From Bacteroidales bacterium (GTDB lineage Bacteria > Bacteroidota > Bacteroidia > Bacteroidales > Muribaculaceae), in contig JAAVFW010000012.1 of NCBI GenBank assembly GCA_014800535.1, positions 1-33,802 on the forward strand: DNA of 33,802 bases, in the 5' to 3' direction. The notes under the pieces were generated by a model. That model worked only from the letters and a program-made list of their open reading frames with translations. It was not told the DNA's origin and made no database searches. This document shows, piece by piece, positions 1-7,735 of this stretch (position 1 is the stretch's first letter; each line of letters starts with the position of its first letter). The position numbers and the translations under genes are program-made.

Positions 1-36
1 AGTATATTGGTCACATTTAGGACATTTACAAATCAT
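1..36 (-). CDS. Zinc-ribbon protein, N-terminal fragment (cut by window edge)
   Basis: Only the first 12 codons lie in the window; the gene continues beyond position 1. They read MICKCPKCDQYT and contain a CxCPxC zinc-knuckle start like that of the neighbouring gene. The start lies 4 nt after the stop codon of the upstream zinc-ribbon gene, so the two are probably co-transcribed and may be related copies. Nothing more can be said of its function. Confidence 0.5.
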   Translation of the reverse strand, partial: MICKCPKCDQYT

Positions 37-40
37 AGCC

Positions 41-319
41 TTAATCCTCCCAGATAGATTTTGGATTGTCCCATACATGATTACAGTTATCACACACAAG
101 CTTATTATATGCGGCTCTTGCAAGACGACCACCGGCTTTTCCTACGGCTCCACCAATAACACGATTGATATATGAACCTCCTTTGGGATTAATTGTACCC
201 ACCAGAGTACCTCCGGCAAAAATTGGCAGTTTAGTTGCAAGATTCCCGGCAAACTCAAGAGTATCAGACACCATTGAAGTCCGAACTTTATTTGAGTCAC
301 ATTTTGGACACCTCGGCAT
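41..319 (-). CDS. Small double zinc-ribbon protein of unknown function
   Basis: A 92-residue protein with a CPKC pair at residues 4-7 and a CDNC pair followed by HVW near residues 76-82. This is the pattern of a zinc ribbon whose two knuckles are separated by a long Gly/Ala-rich insert (about residues 25-70). The insert is only mildly hydrophobic, and a membrane-associated segment is possible but not clear. A second zinc-ribbon start follows 4 nt downstream on the same strand, suggesting a small operon. I do not recognise a named family; nucleic-acid or protein binding is only a guess from the ribbon. Confidence 0.65.
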   Translation of the reverse strand: MPRCPKCDSNKVRTSMVSDTLEFAGNLATKLPIFAGGTLVGTINPKGGSYINRVIGGAVGKAGGRLARAAYNKLVCDNCNHVWDNPKSIWED

Positions 320-505
320 GGCAATATGAGTTATTTGCCTCCTGATTCCCTAATTCGGCGGTTATGTTTGGGTACAAGAAAAGAGGGGAATTCATCGTAC
401 CTCTATCATAGTAAGACAGGCTCGCCAAAGCCTACACGCTGAATGATATATGAGGGTAGAATAAACTGCCCCTCTGATTTGTGTATGCTAAGATACGGCA
501 ATTAA

Positions 506-688
506 TGTCGCATCAAAAGATACTACAAAACAGAAAGAGCGTCTAATCTCACTCAATCTCAGCGTGTTGTAGAACTGGCGATTCGTCTTACTGAGAAAGA
601 AAGCTTGACACTTTTCTTTTCCAACGGCATTTCTCTTCCATTGGATAATGCAAAGTTACAAAAAATTTTGATTAGACGCTCTATGTGA
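506..688 (+). pseudogene. Possible degenerate coding fragment (60 codons, no start)
   Basis: This frame is open for 60 codons from an upstream in-frame stop at 503-505 to TGA at 686-688. It has a protein-like composition, including stretches such as VVELAIRLTEKESLTLFFSN, but no ATG near its 5' end. In a second plus frame, 697-780 also reads plausibly (FYKDKEYGYFINGKKAYD) before a stop, as expected for a frameshifted remnant. I do not recognise the protein. The arms of the 536-548/670-682 inverted repeat lie inside this frame. It could also be chance open sequence. Confidence 0.25.
536..682. repeat. 13-bp perfect inverted repeat with 121-nt spacer
   Basis: AGAGCGTCTAATC at 536-548 is the exact reverse complement of GATTAGACGCTCT at 670-682. 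The arms are too far apart for a terminator and resemble the ends of a small non-autonomous element. The flanks (cagaa and atgtg) do not form a target-site duplication, so transposition is not shown. Confidence 0.5.
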
Positions 689-776
689 GCAGATTATTCT
701 ACAAAGATAAGGAATATGGTTATTTCATTAACGGAAAAAAGGCATACGATCGGTGCCGCATACCTTCTCAACTGGA

Positions 777-941
777 TTAGTCATCCGGTAACTCGAACTC
801 TTCTAATGTGTAGCAGAAATCGCTATGGGCACGTGAAAAGGTTTTAAGTGGCTTTTTGCTGGAGTCGAGAGTCTTCAAATTCTTGTAACCAGTGATATTC
901 TCGACTTCTTTTGCATGTGATTCGTAGGTGGTATAATATTC
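777..941 (-). pseudogene. Possible 3' fragment of a lost gene (54 codons)
   Basis: On the minus strand the frame from just after a TAA (942-944) to the TAA at 777-779 encodes 54 residues ending FSRAHSDFCYTLEEFELPDD. The composition is like a real, acidic protein C-terminus. No start codon exists in this frame before the upstream stop, so it cannot be an intact gene; a decayed gene whose 5' part was lost is the simplest reading. The family is not recognised. Confidence 0.3.
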
Positions 942-975
942 TTAGGGGTCTTATAATTTCCTCATTCAGATTCTG

Positions 976-1009
976 TTCGACGATATTAATTAACGCTAAT
1001 ATTATCGAA
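976..1009. repeat. AT-rich imperfect palindrome
   Basis: The arms 976-988 (TTCGACGATATTA) and 997-1009 (TAATATTATCGAA) pair with two mismatches around an 8-nt centre. It lies about 90 bp upstream of the gene at 1096 and could be an operator or a weak hairpin; there is no T-run after it to make it a terminator. Confidence 0.35.
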
Positions 1010-1095
1010 AGGGGTGTAAAATATGTTAAGGCTGTGAACCAACCTTTATTCTGAGATGTTTTAGGTATAGAAGGAATAAAACGACAATTATTACA

Positions 1096-1440
1096 ATGAT
1101 TACAGATCAAGTTATAAAAGAAATATATAAGGTCTACATCAAGCCTCCGAAAGATCGTGCTGAGTTGAGACTGGACTATTTCCGGGATCTGCTTGCTCCG
1201 AATCATGATCTTGGAATTGATGATGACGAGATAATCATTAACAACTTGGAGGAATTTAATCCGTTCAGAAGATTTTTGATAAGGAGTATTAATGCTATTC
1301 TGGAATTTGATAAATTTGTGGCTATCGTTTTCCGAAATCATATATTGTTTATGAATAAGGAAGATAGCAATATCAGAATTCATATCCGTCCTGAAAAACC
1401 TAAGAAAAATATATTCTCCAGAATATTCGGAGGACGATAG
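1096..1440 (+). CDS. Conserved-looking small protein of unknown function (114 aa)
   Basis: The protein has 114 residues with no signal peptide or convincing membrane segment. It begins with an acidic, helical-looking half (RAELRLDYFRDLL, then GIDDDEIIINNLEEF), has a mixed middle with RRFLIRSINAILEFDK, and ends in a basic tail (EKPKKNIFSRIFGGR) that could contact nucleic acid or membrane. It is probably soluble and cytoplasmic. It is convergent with lpxA and shares the terminator at 1457-1495. A 179-codon frame on the opposite strand overlaps it but has poorer composition. I do not recognise the family. Confidence 0.65.
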   Translation: MITDQVIKEIYKVYIKPPKDRAELRLDYFRDLLAPNHDLGIDDDEIIINNLEEFNPFRRFLIRSINAILEFDKFVAIVFRNHILFMNKEDSNIRIHIRPEKPKKNIFSRIFGGR

Positions 1441-1456
1441 AAATACTTATTATAAA

Positions 1457-1495
1457 ATAGAACGGGCAAAAATGATTCATTTTTGCCCGTTCTAT
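1457..1495. terminator. Bidirectional terminator between the 1096 gene and lpxA
   Basis: A near-perfect stem pairs 1457-1475 with 1477-1495 (core AACGGGCAAAAATG against CATTTTTGCCCGTT) around a very small loop. It sits 17 nt after the plus-strand stop at 1440 and 22 nt after the minus-strand lpxA stop at 1517, with A/T-rich flanks on both sides. Confidence 0.85.
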
Positions 1496-1516
1496 TATAT
1501 TTCAGACTATGTAAAA

Positions 1517-2290
1517 TCAGACAGCTGACCTAATGATTCCACGGCCTGAGTTGGCTATAAAGTCGATAATCTCATTTTTTATCGGAGAATCTGAAATTGT
1601 CTCGCGCACAAGGTCAAGAGCATGGCTGACATTCATATCGCTAAGATAGATTATGCGATAAATCTCCTGAATAAGCTGAATGTCTTCTTGAGAAAAACCA
1701 TTTCTATGCAGACCTATGGTGTTAAGTCCTACATAAGAGATAGGTTCGCGCGCCGCCTTAACAAACGGAGGTATATCTTTATTTACCAGTGCTCCGCCCT
1801 GAAGCATGATATTTCTGCCAAGATGGCAGAACTGATGCACAAGGCTGCCACCTCCAATGACGGCATTATTGTCGATAATAACCTCTCCGGCAAGTTGAGT
1901 TGCATTTGAGATTATAACCTGATCGCCAATAAGACAATCATGGGCTATATGAGTGTAAGCCATAATCAGGCAGTTAGAACCAACAACAGTTTTCCCTTTG
2001 GAGGCAGTGCCGCGGTTGACGGTTGCACATTCTCTGATTGTCGTGCCGTCGCCAATTTCAGCAGTAGTGATTTCTCCCCGGAATTTCAGATCCTGGGGAA
2101 TACCTGCAATGACAGCGCCTGGAAATATCTTGACATTTTTACCAATTCTTGCTCCCGGAAAAATAGTGACGTTATTGTGGATTTCACATCCGTCGCCTAT
2201 CTCGACATCATCATGAATGGTAGTGAAATTCCCGATGCTGACATTGTTACCTATTCTTGCACCAGGATGGATATCATTCATCTTAGCCAT
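1517..2290 (-). CDS. lpxA: UDP-N-acetylglucosamine acyltransferase LpxA
   Basis: LpxA catalyses the first step of lipid A synthesis, moving a 3-hydroxyacyl chain from acyl carrier protein to the 3-OH of UDP-GlcNAc in the cytoplasm. The 257-residue length is standard. Residues 5-190 are left-handed beta-helix hexapeptide repeats (for example IGNNVSIGN, IGDGCEIHN), followed by a helical C-terminus. The HIAHDC motif supplies H114 and the catalytic base H117 (E. coli H122 and H125); H152 in VHQF matches H160. G165 matches E. coli G173, a position that sets acyl-chain length and where Gly allows long chains. E136 replaces E. coli H144. It starts 12 nt after the lpxC/fabZ stop and is the last gene of the lpxD-lpxC/fabZ-lpxA operon. 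Confidence 0.97.
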   Translation of the reverse strand: MAKMNDIHPGARIGNNVSIGNFTTIHDDVEIGDGCEIHNNVTIFPGARIGKNVKIFPGAVIAGIPQDLKFRGEITTAEIGDGTTIRECATVNRGTASKGKTVVGSNCLIMAYTHIAHDCLIGDQVIISNATQLAGEVIIDNNAVIGGGSLVHQFCHLGRNIMLQGGALVNKDIPPFVKAAREPISYVGLNTIGLHRNGFSQEDIQLIQEIYRIIYLSDMNVSHALDLVRETISDSPIKNEIIDFIANSGRGIIRSAV

Positions 2291-2302
2291 AATTCAAGCG
2301 GA

Positions 2303-3685
2303 TTACTTGTTCTTAATAATCTGAGCCATGAACTCGGCTTCACATACAACTTTTTCTCCTACAAAAGCATAACCCTTCACAACGGCACATCCACGGCGAA
2401 TCTCAGTTGCCAGACTTACACTTAGGATGAGGGTATTACCCGGCACGACTTTCTGGCGGAACTTGACATTATCAATCTTAAGGAAGTAGGTTGAGTAACG
2501 TTCCGGTTCGTCGAGAAAGTTTAGCACAAGAACACCTGCTGCCTGAGCCATTGCCTCCACCTGAAGCACACCGGGCATTACGGGTTCCTGAGGGAAATGA
2601 CCCTGGAAGAAAGGTTCGTTGACGGTCACATTCTTTATTGCCACACAGTGCTTCTTGTCAATTTCAATGATTTTGTCAATTAACAAGAAAGGATAGCGGT
2701 GAGGGAGAAGTTTCTTTATGCCGTTAACGTCAATCAGAGGAGCAATGTTAGGATTGTAAACGGGAGCCTGCACCTCAGTGTGTTTCACCTCTTTGCGAAG
2801 TTTCTTGGTAAACTTGCTGTTGATGGTATGACCGGGTTTAACAGCAACAATACGTCCCTTGAGCGGTCGGCCGATAAGAGCAATGTCGCCGATAACATCG
2901 ACAAGTTTATGGCGAGCCGGCTCGTTATCCCATTTAAGGGGAGTGGGGTTGATGTAGCCGAAATTACCGAGTTGCATGTGTTCAACGCCCATCATGTCGC
3001 AGATGTGGTCGATAGAATCCTGACTAATCTCTTCGTCATAAATGACGATAGCATTGTCAAGATCGCCCCCCTTGATAAGACCGCCTTTAGCTAACGCTTC
3101 TATTTCGCGCACAAAGACAAATGTGCGAGCAGAAGCTACTTTCTGACGGAAATCGGCAATATCGTCAAGCATGGCAAACTGGTTGGGGAGTACGCGAGAG
3201 TTGTATTCCACCATTACCTCAACGCTGAAGCCATCGTCGGGGTAAGCAGTGATGATAGCACCGGTTTCTTCGTCGCGGATGCTTGTTTTTTCCTTTATGA
3301 TATAGTAATCTTTTTCTGCGTCCTGCTCAACAATGCCGGCCTGTTCGATGTTTTCAGCAAATATTGCTGCGCTACCGTCAAGGATTGGTAATTCCGGTCC
3401 GTCAACATCAATAAGGCAGTTGTCAACTCCGGCTGCATAGAGGGCAGCTATGGCATGTTCGATGGTGCTGATACGCACATCTCCCTTTCCGATAACCGTT
3501 CCACGTGTTGTGTCGATAATATAATCTGCAAGAGCAGGAATCACCGGGGTGCCCTCAAGGTCAACACGACGGAAACGATAACCTGTGTTCGGCTCGGCAG
3601 GATTGAATACGGCAGTAATCATGCCTCCGGTGTGGAGTCCTTTCCCGCTGACCGTAAAGGAGTTTTTAAGTGTTTGCTGATTCAT
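2303..3685 (-). CDS. lpxC/fabZ: Bifunctional UDP-3-O-acyl-GlcNAc deacetylase / 3-hydroxyacyl-ACP dehydratase (LpxC-FabZ fusion)
   Basis: This 460-residue protein joins two enzymes, as is usual in Bacteroidetes. Residues 1 to about 305 are LpxC, the zinc deacetylase that makes the committed step of lipid A synthesis; IEH at 75-77, H259 and D263 (HKLVDVIGD) match the catalytic and zinc residues, and H286 in GHTINSKF the second catalytic histidine. Residues about 315-460 are FabZ, the hot-dog-fold dehydratase of fatty acid elongation, with H363 in FFQGHFP and E377 in VEAMAQAAG. Both activities compete for or supply 3-hydroxyacyl-ACP, which explains the fusion. It lies 48 nt after lpxD and 12 nt before lpxA. 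The ATG at 3683-3685 gives the normal LpxC N-terminus (TVSGKGLHTG). Confidence 0.97.
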   Translation of the reverse strand: MNQQTLKNSFTVSGKGLHTGGMITAVFNPAEPNTGYRFRRVDLEGTPVIPALADYIIDTTRGTVIGKGDVRISTIEHAIAALYAAGVDNCLIDVDGPELPILDGSAAIFAENIEQAGIVEQDAEKDYYIIKEKTSIRDEETGAIITAYPDDGFSVEVMVEYNSRVLPNQFAMLDDIADFRQKVASARTFVFVREIEALAKGGLIKGGDLDNAIVIYDEEISQDSIDHICDMMGVEHMQLGNFGYINPTPLKWDNEPARHKLVDVIGDIALIGRPLKGRIVAVKPGHTINSKFTKKLRKEVKHTEVQAPVYNPNIAPLIDVNGIKKLLPHRYPFLLIDKIIEIDKKHCVAIKNVTVNEPFFQGHFPQEPVMPGVLQVEAMAQAAGVLVLNFLDEPERYSTYFLKIDNVKFRQKVVPGNTLILSVSLATEIRRGCAVVKGYAFVGEKVVCEAEFMAQIIKNK

Positions 3686-3733
3686 TTGAGTATATTGTTT
3701 TTATATATTCTTTTTTTTGAAGCCTGAGATTTT

Positions 3734-4723
3734 TTATTTCTTAAAAAGTTCTTCAAGCTTATTTATATAGACAAGATTTTTAGCAAATTTTCGGGCTTCA
3801 ATTGCCGGATAACCTATCAGACGTTTGTTGCTTCCCACATTGTTAGGTATTCCTGATTGAGCGCCGAACTCATTGTCGTTTCCGACACGGATATGTCCGG
3901 AAAAGCCGCACTGACCGCCAACACGATTATTATTGCCGATATGTGTGCTGCCTGCAATACCTGTCTGAGCCGCGAATACGTTATTCTCTCCGATTTCAAC
4001 ATTGTGGGCAACCTGAATGAGGTTGTCAAGCTTAGTGCCTTCTCCGATATATGTATGTCCGAAGGTTGCACGGTCGATGGTTGTGTTGGCACCGATCTCG
4101 ACATCGTCGGCAATCTCCACTATGCCAATCTGTGGAATCTTTTCATATCTTTCTCCTTTGGGAGCGAAGCCAAAGCCGTCGGCACCTATTACGACACCCG
4201 AATGGATTATACATCGGTTCCCGATGCGGCAGCCATCATATATCTTGGCTCCGGGATAGATTATGCAGTCTTCTCCGATGCTTACGTCAGAGCCGATGTA
4301 TGTCTGTGGATAAATCATCGAGCGGTTGCCGACCGAAGCCCCTTTCCCAATGTAGGCGAACGCTCCTACATATATATCTGCTCCTAATGTTGCGTCTGCA
4401 TCAACAAATGCGGGGTTTTCAATACCTTTTTTTCTGGATTTCATTTTGTCGAATGCAGTTAGAACTTCTGCAAGAGTAGAGTAGGGGTCGGCCACTCTGA
4501 TAAGCGTTATAGAACGTGGAGACTCAGGCTTGAAGTCATTGGCGACAAGTAAAGCCGACGCTTCGGTTGTCTCATAAAAGTGAGAATAGAGAGGATTGGC
4601 GATAAAAGAAATATCGCCTGATTTTGCTTCCTCTATTTTAGCGAAGCCGGTGATGACGGTATTTCCGTCACCTTCAATTTTGCCTCCCGCCATAGCGGCA
4701 AGAGTAGATACTGTCAATTTCAT
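3734..4723 (-). CDS. lpxD: UDP-3-O-(3-hydroxyacyl)glucosamine N-acyltransferase LpxD
   Basis: LpxD adds the N-linked 3-hydroxyacyl chain to UDP-3-O-acyl-glucosamine in the cytoplasm, the third lipid A step. From the ATG at 4723 the protein has 329 residues: an N-terminal uridine-binding domain (1 to about 100), a left-handed beta-helix of hexapeptide repeats (about 105-310) and a short C-terminal helix. The catalytic histidine is H240 in LIQVAHNVEIG. The frame is open further upstream to an ATG at 4774, but the extra 17 residues (MVGICNQHCF...) do not look like LpxD, while MKLTVSTLAAMAGG does; an ATG at 4729 is also possible. It is the first gene of the lipid A operon and has a -7 motif about 97 nt upstream. 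Confidence 0.96.
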   Translation of the reverse strand: MKLTVSTLAAMAGGKIEGDGNTVITGFAKIEEAKSGDISFIANPLYSHFYETTEASALLVANDFKPESPRSITLIRVADPYSTLAEVLTAFDKMKSRKKGIENPAFVDADATLGADIYVGAFAYIGKGASVGNRSMIYPQTYIGSDVSIGEDCIIYPGAKIYDGCRIGNRCIIHSGVVIGADGFGFAPKGERYEKIPQIGIVEIADDVEIGANTTIDRATFGHTYIGEGTKLDNLIQVAHNVEIGENNVFAAQTGIAGSTHIGNNNRVGGQCGFSGHIRVGNDNEFGAQSGIPNNVGSNKRLIGYPAIEARKFAKNLVYINKLEELFKK

Positions 4724-4819
4724 GTCCATTAGGTGAGGAGATGTGAAACAGTGTTGATTACAAATGCCAACCAAGCCATAATTATATGGAGGGAATTGGA
4801 GTCAGCACTTAATAGTTTG

Positions 4820-4827
4820 CAAATGTA
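4820..4827 (-). promoter_or_regulatory. -7 motif of the lpxD operon
   Basis: TACATTTG on the minus strand matches the Bacteroidetes TAnnTTTG element. It lies about 97 nt upstream of the chosen lpxD start. No clear TTTG is seen at the -33 position. Confidence 0.5.
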
Positions 4828-4920
4828 GTAAAAAAATGCCGTGTGAGAAAATTTTTCATATAGATACTGTCTTAAACATGCTTTAATGGATAAGGAGTGC
4901 GTAATCTCTAAAAAGTTTGT

Positions 4921-4952
4921 TTTGATTATTCAATTAATTATTAGTATATTTG
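4921..4952 (+). promoter_or_regulatory. Promoter of the methylmalonyl-CoA operon
   Basis: TTTG at 4921-4924 and TATATTTG at 4945-4952 are separated by 20 nt, a full match to the Bacteroidetes -33/-7 pattern. The predicted start of transcription is about 80 nt upstream of the epimerase ATG at 5040. Confidence 0.8.
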
Positions 4953-5039
4953 CAGCCGGATATAACTGTTATGACTTTATTGGTCGTGGCAGTGTATGAA
5001 AAAAGATAAATAACACAATAACAACTAACGAAAATATCA

Positions 5040-5462
5040 ATGAAGATTTCTCACATTGAACACATCGGTATTGCCGTTCCCAATCTGGAAGAGGCAATCA
5101 AGTATTATGAGTCAGTTCTCGGCCTTAAATGCTATAAGACTGAAGTTGTTGAAGATCAGAAGGTGACTACAGCTTTCTTTAAGGTTGGCGACACTAAGAT
5201 CGAACTTCTTGAAGCAACTTCACCTGAAAGCACAATTGCCAAATTCATTGAGAAGAACGGTGGCAAAGGTGGAATGCACCACATGGCGTTTGCTGTTGAA
5301 GACGGTGTCGCAGAAGCTCTTGCAGAATGTGAAGAAAAAGGTATCCGCACAATTGACAAAGCTCCTCGCGGAGGTGCTGACGGTCTGCAGATTGCATTCC
5401 TTCACCCCAAATGCACTGAAGCTGTGTTGACAGAACTTTGCGAAGATCCCTCAAAAAAATAA
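5040..5462 (+). CDS. mce: Methylmalonyl-CoA epimerase
   Basis: The enzyme interconverts (R)- and (S)-methylmalonyl-CoA in the cytoplasm, supplying the isomer used by the decarboxylase encoded next. The 140-residue length is normal for this vicinal-oxygen-chelate (glyoxalase) fold: two beta-alpha-beta-beta-beta modules, residues 5-60 and 75-135. Candidate metal ligands and acid/base residues are H8 (IEHIGIAV), E55 (KIELLEA), H81 (MHHMAFAV) and E132 (LTELCE). It is the first gene of a plus-strand operon and ends 10 nt before the carboxyltransferase gene. The strong promoter at 4921-4952 probably drives the whole operon. Confidence 0.95.
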   Translation: MKISHIEHIGIAVPNLEEAIKYYESVLGLKCYKTEVVEDQKVTTAFFKVGDTKIELLEATSPESTIAKFIEKNGGKGGMHHMAFAVEDGVAEALAECEEKGIRTIDKAPRGGADGLQIAFLHPKCTEAVLTELCEDPSKK

Positions 5463-5472
5463 TCTGACAGAT

Positions 5473-7026
5473 ATGAGCAAGCAAGAAGAAAAAATTAAAG
5501 AGCTTATTGAAAAACGCGCCACTGCACGCATCGGTGGTGGTGAAAAAGCTATTGAGAAACAGCACGAACGTGGCAAATACACTGCTCGTGAACGCATCGC
5601 ACAGCTTCTTGACGAAGGCAGCTTCGAAGAGCTTGACATGTTTGTCACTCACCGAAGCACAAACTTCGGAATGGAAAAGAAACATTTCCTTGGTGATGGT
5701 GTCGTAACCGGTTTTGGTACAATCGAAGGTCGTCTTGTTTATGTGTTCGCTCAGGACTTCACAGTGCTTGGCGGCTCATTGTCAGAAACAATGGCACAGA
5801 AGATCTGTAAGGTGATGGATCTCGCTATGAAGATGGGTGCTCCTGTTATCGGTCTTAATGACTCAGGTGGTGCTCGTATTCAGGAGGGTATCAATGCACT
5901 TGCAGGTTATTCAGAGATTTTCCAGCGCAATATCCTCGCATCAGGCGTCGTTCCCCAGATTTCAGCTATTCTCGGTCCCTGTGCAGGTGGTGCGGTTTAC
6001 AGCCCCGCATTGACCGACTTCACTATCATGGTTAAGGGCATCTCTTACATGTTCCTTACAGGTCCGTCAGTTGTGAAGACAGTGACCGGTGAAGATGTCA
6101 CTCAGGAGCAGCTCGGTGGCGCATCAGTTCACGCTTCTAAGAGCGGTGTGACACACTTTGCTTGTGAAGATGGAGAAGAAGCTATCAGCCTTATCCGTAA
6201 GCTTATCAGCTATATCCCGCAGAATAATCTTGAGGAAACTCCGCTTGTTGCATGCGACGATCCCATTGACCGTCTTGAAGATAAACTCAACGAGATTATC
6301 CCTGACAGCGCAAAACGCAGCTACGATATGTATGACGTTATCGGTGCTGTTATTGATAACGGTGAGTTCCTTGAAATTCAGCGTGATTATGCAAAGAACA
6401 TCATTTGCGGTTTCGCTCGTTTCAACGGTCAGTCTGTCGGTATCGTAGCCAACCAGCCTAAGGTGCTCGCAGGTGTGCTTGATTGCAACGCATCTCGCAA
6501 GGCAGCTCGCTTCGTGCGTTTCTGCGACGCATTCAACATTCCTTTGGTAACTCTCGTCGACGTGCCCGGATTCCTTCCCGGCACAGGTCAGGAATACAAT
6601 GCAGTTATCCTGCACGGTGCAAAACTTCTTTACGCATACGGTGAGGCAACTGTGCCCAAGGTGACTGTAACTCTCAGAAAGAGCTATGGTGGTTCACACA
6701 TCGTGATGAGCTGTAAGCAGCTTCGCGGCGATATCAACTACGCATGGCCTTCTGCCGAAATCGCAGTTATGGGTGCTGAAGGCGCTGTCGGTGTGCTTTA
6801 TGCTAAGGAAGCAAAGAGTCAGACAGATCCCGCTGCGTTTATGAAAGAGAAAGAAGAGGAATACACAAATCTCTTTGCAAACCCCTACAACGCTGCAAAA
6901 TACGGTTATATCGACGACGTAATCGAGCCGCGTAACACTCGTTTCCGTATCATTCGTGCCCTTCAGATGCTTCAGACTAAGAAGCAGACAAATCCGGCAA
7001 AGAAACACGGAAATATACCTCTGTAA
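5473..7026 (+). CDS. mmdA: Methylmalonyl-CoA decarboxylase alpha subunit (carboxyltransferase)
   Basis: A 517-residue biotin-dependent carboxyltransferase of the MmdA/PccB family with two crotonase-like halves. It moves the carboxyl group of methylmalonyl-CoA to biotin on the carrier subunit, leaving propionyl-CoA. The oxyanion-hole motifs are SGGARIQEG (131-139) in the N-terminal half and [10 protein letters not shown] (365-374) with LRKSYGGSH (401-409) in the C-terminal half. The genes downstream (OadG-like small subunit, biotin carrier, membrane beta subunit) argue for the Na+-pumping decarboxylase and against an ATP-dependent propionyl-CoA carboxylase, since no biotin carboxylase gene is in the window. 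Cytoplasmic face of the inner membrane. Confidence 0.95.
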   Translation: MSKQEEKIKELIEKRATARIGGGEKAIEKQHERGKYTARERIAQLLDEGSFEELDMFVTHRSTNFGMEKKHFLGDGVVTGFGTIEGRLVYVFAQDFTVLGGSLSETMAQKICKVMDLAMKMGAPVIGLNDSGGARIQEGINALAGYSEIFQRNILASGVVPQISAILGPCAGGAVYSPALTDFTIMVKGISYMFLTGPSVVKTVTGEDVTQEQLGGASVHASKSGVTHFACEDGEEAISLIRKLISYIPQNNLEETPLVACDDPIDRLEDKLNEIIPDSAKRSYDMYDVIGAVIDNGEFLEIQRDYAKNIICGFARFNGQSVGIVANQPKVLAGVLDCNASRKAARFVRFCDAFNIPLVTLVDVPGFLPGTGQEYNAVILHGAKLLYAYGEATVPKVTVTLRKSYGGSHIVMSCKQLRGDINYAWPSAEIAVMGAEGAVGVLYAKEAKSQTDPAAFMKEKEEEYTNLFANPYNAAKYGYIDDVIEPRNTRFRIIRALQMLQTKKQTNPAKKHGNIPL

Positions 7027-7045
7027 GACCTATAATAAATATGCA

Positions 7046-7079
7046 TGGAAACCGGAGTCTGTCAAGACCCCGGTTTCCA
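7046..7079 (+). terminator. Intra-operon hairpin (attenuator or processing site)
   Basis: TGGAAACCGG at 7046-7055 pairs perfectly with CCGGTTTCCA at 7070-7079, and GTC/GAC extends the stem inward. It lies between mmdA (stop 7026) and the next start (7102) and has no T-run directly after it. It is therefore more likely to be a partial terminator or RNA-processing and stability element that sets different expression of mmdA and the downstream subunits than a full stop. Confidence 0.5.
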
Positions 7080-7101
7080 CAGCATAACATTTTTATCGTC
7101 T

Positions 7102-7704
7102 ATGTTTAAAAAGAAATTATCAATAGCGGTTATCAGCTTTGCTCTGTTCAGCGGTGTGGGCTTCAATGCTTTCGCTCAGCAGGAGGCAATCACTGAGACA
7201 TCCGAACAGGTTGTGGCTACAACACCCGACGGTCAGACTGAGGTTGTAGCTCCCGGAACCGACAGTGAGGAAGTAAATACAATCAGTGAGAGTGAAACCA
7301 CTCGAAGAATGCTTCAGGAAGAGAAGGCAAAAGACCTTTCTGAGAATGACTCAACAGGTGGAGCCGTTACAATTATCGCAATGGTGATTGTTCTTTCGGC
7401 TCTTGTAATTCTCAGTGTGCTTTTCCTCGGTTTTGGCAAGATTTCATCAAAACTATTGTCAAAGAAAAAGAAGGAAGCAATTTCAGCTGCGGGCACTGAA
7501 GACCATCATGACCATGAAGATCTTGAATCAGGTGAGATTATAGCTGCGATTTCTGCTGCACTTGCCGAGCATTTTGGACAGGGTCATGACATGGAAGACA
7601 CCATTCTTACAATCCGCGCAATGAAGCGTGCTTACTCTCCTTGGAATTCCAAAATCTACAATATGCGTGAGGTTCCTGAACTTAAGCGCAACGTAAGAAA
7701 GTAA
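7102..7704 (+). CDS. Small membrane subunit of the sodium-pumping decarboxylase (OadG family)
   Basis: The small membrane subunit (gamma/delta type) holds the soluble carboxyltransferase to the membrane beta subunit. From the ATG at 7102 the protein has 200 residues: a likely signal peptide (residues 1-25, ending AFA before QQEA), an acidic periplasmic segment (26 to about 85), one strong transmembrane helix (about 87-111), a lysine-rich anchor and a His/Asp-rich stretch (HHDHED, 135-140). The C-terminus has the SPWNSKIYNMRE motif seen in Bacteroidetes OadG proteins. Upstream in-frame codons overlap the 7046-7079 hairpin and spoil the signal peptide, so the start at 7102 is preferred. It ends 31 nt before the biotin-carrier gene. 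Confidence 0.85.
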   Translation: MFKKKLSIAVISFALFSGVGFNAFAQQEAITETSEQVVATTPDGQTEVVAPGTDSEEVNTISESETTRRMLQEEKAKDLSENDSTGGAVTIIAMVIVLSALVILSVLFLGFGKISSKLLSKKKKEAISAAGTEDHHDHEDLESGEIIAAISAALAEHFGQGHDMEDTILTIRAMKRAYSPWNSKIYNMREVPELKRNVRK

Positions 7705-7735
7705 AAATTCAAAATCAATCTCCTCCAAAGAAAAA

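Larger units (their letters stand above)
320..1095. other. Region without an intact gene; degenerate coding scraps and inverted repeats
   Basis: About 780 bp lie between the zinc-ribbon gene and the small gene at 1096. No complete gene is visible. There are two open stretches that read like protein but lack starts (506-688 plus, 777-941 minus), a 13-bp perfect inverted repeat 121 nt apart (536-548 and 670-682), and an AT-rich imperfect palindrome at 976-1009. A -7-like TAACTTTG on the minus strand near 650-657 has no obvious gene to serve. The picture fits a decayed insertion or the scar of a lost gene. Confidence 0.5.

Noticed and set aside
536..682. Transposon with terminal inverted repeats
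   Set aside because: The 13-bp repeats are real, but there is no target-site duplication and no transposase between them, so I list only the repeat.
844..1383. 179-codon minus-strand frame
   Set aside because: It is mostly antisense to the 114-residue plus-strand gene, has an odd composition and resembles no protein; the 3' part overlaps a better minus-strand frame (777-941).
6124..6615. 163-codon minus-strand frame inside mmdA
   Set aside because: Shadow of a strongly conserved carboxyltransferase; similar frames occur inside lpxA, lpxC/fabZ, lpxD and fmt.
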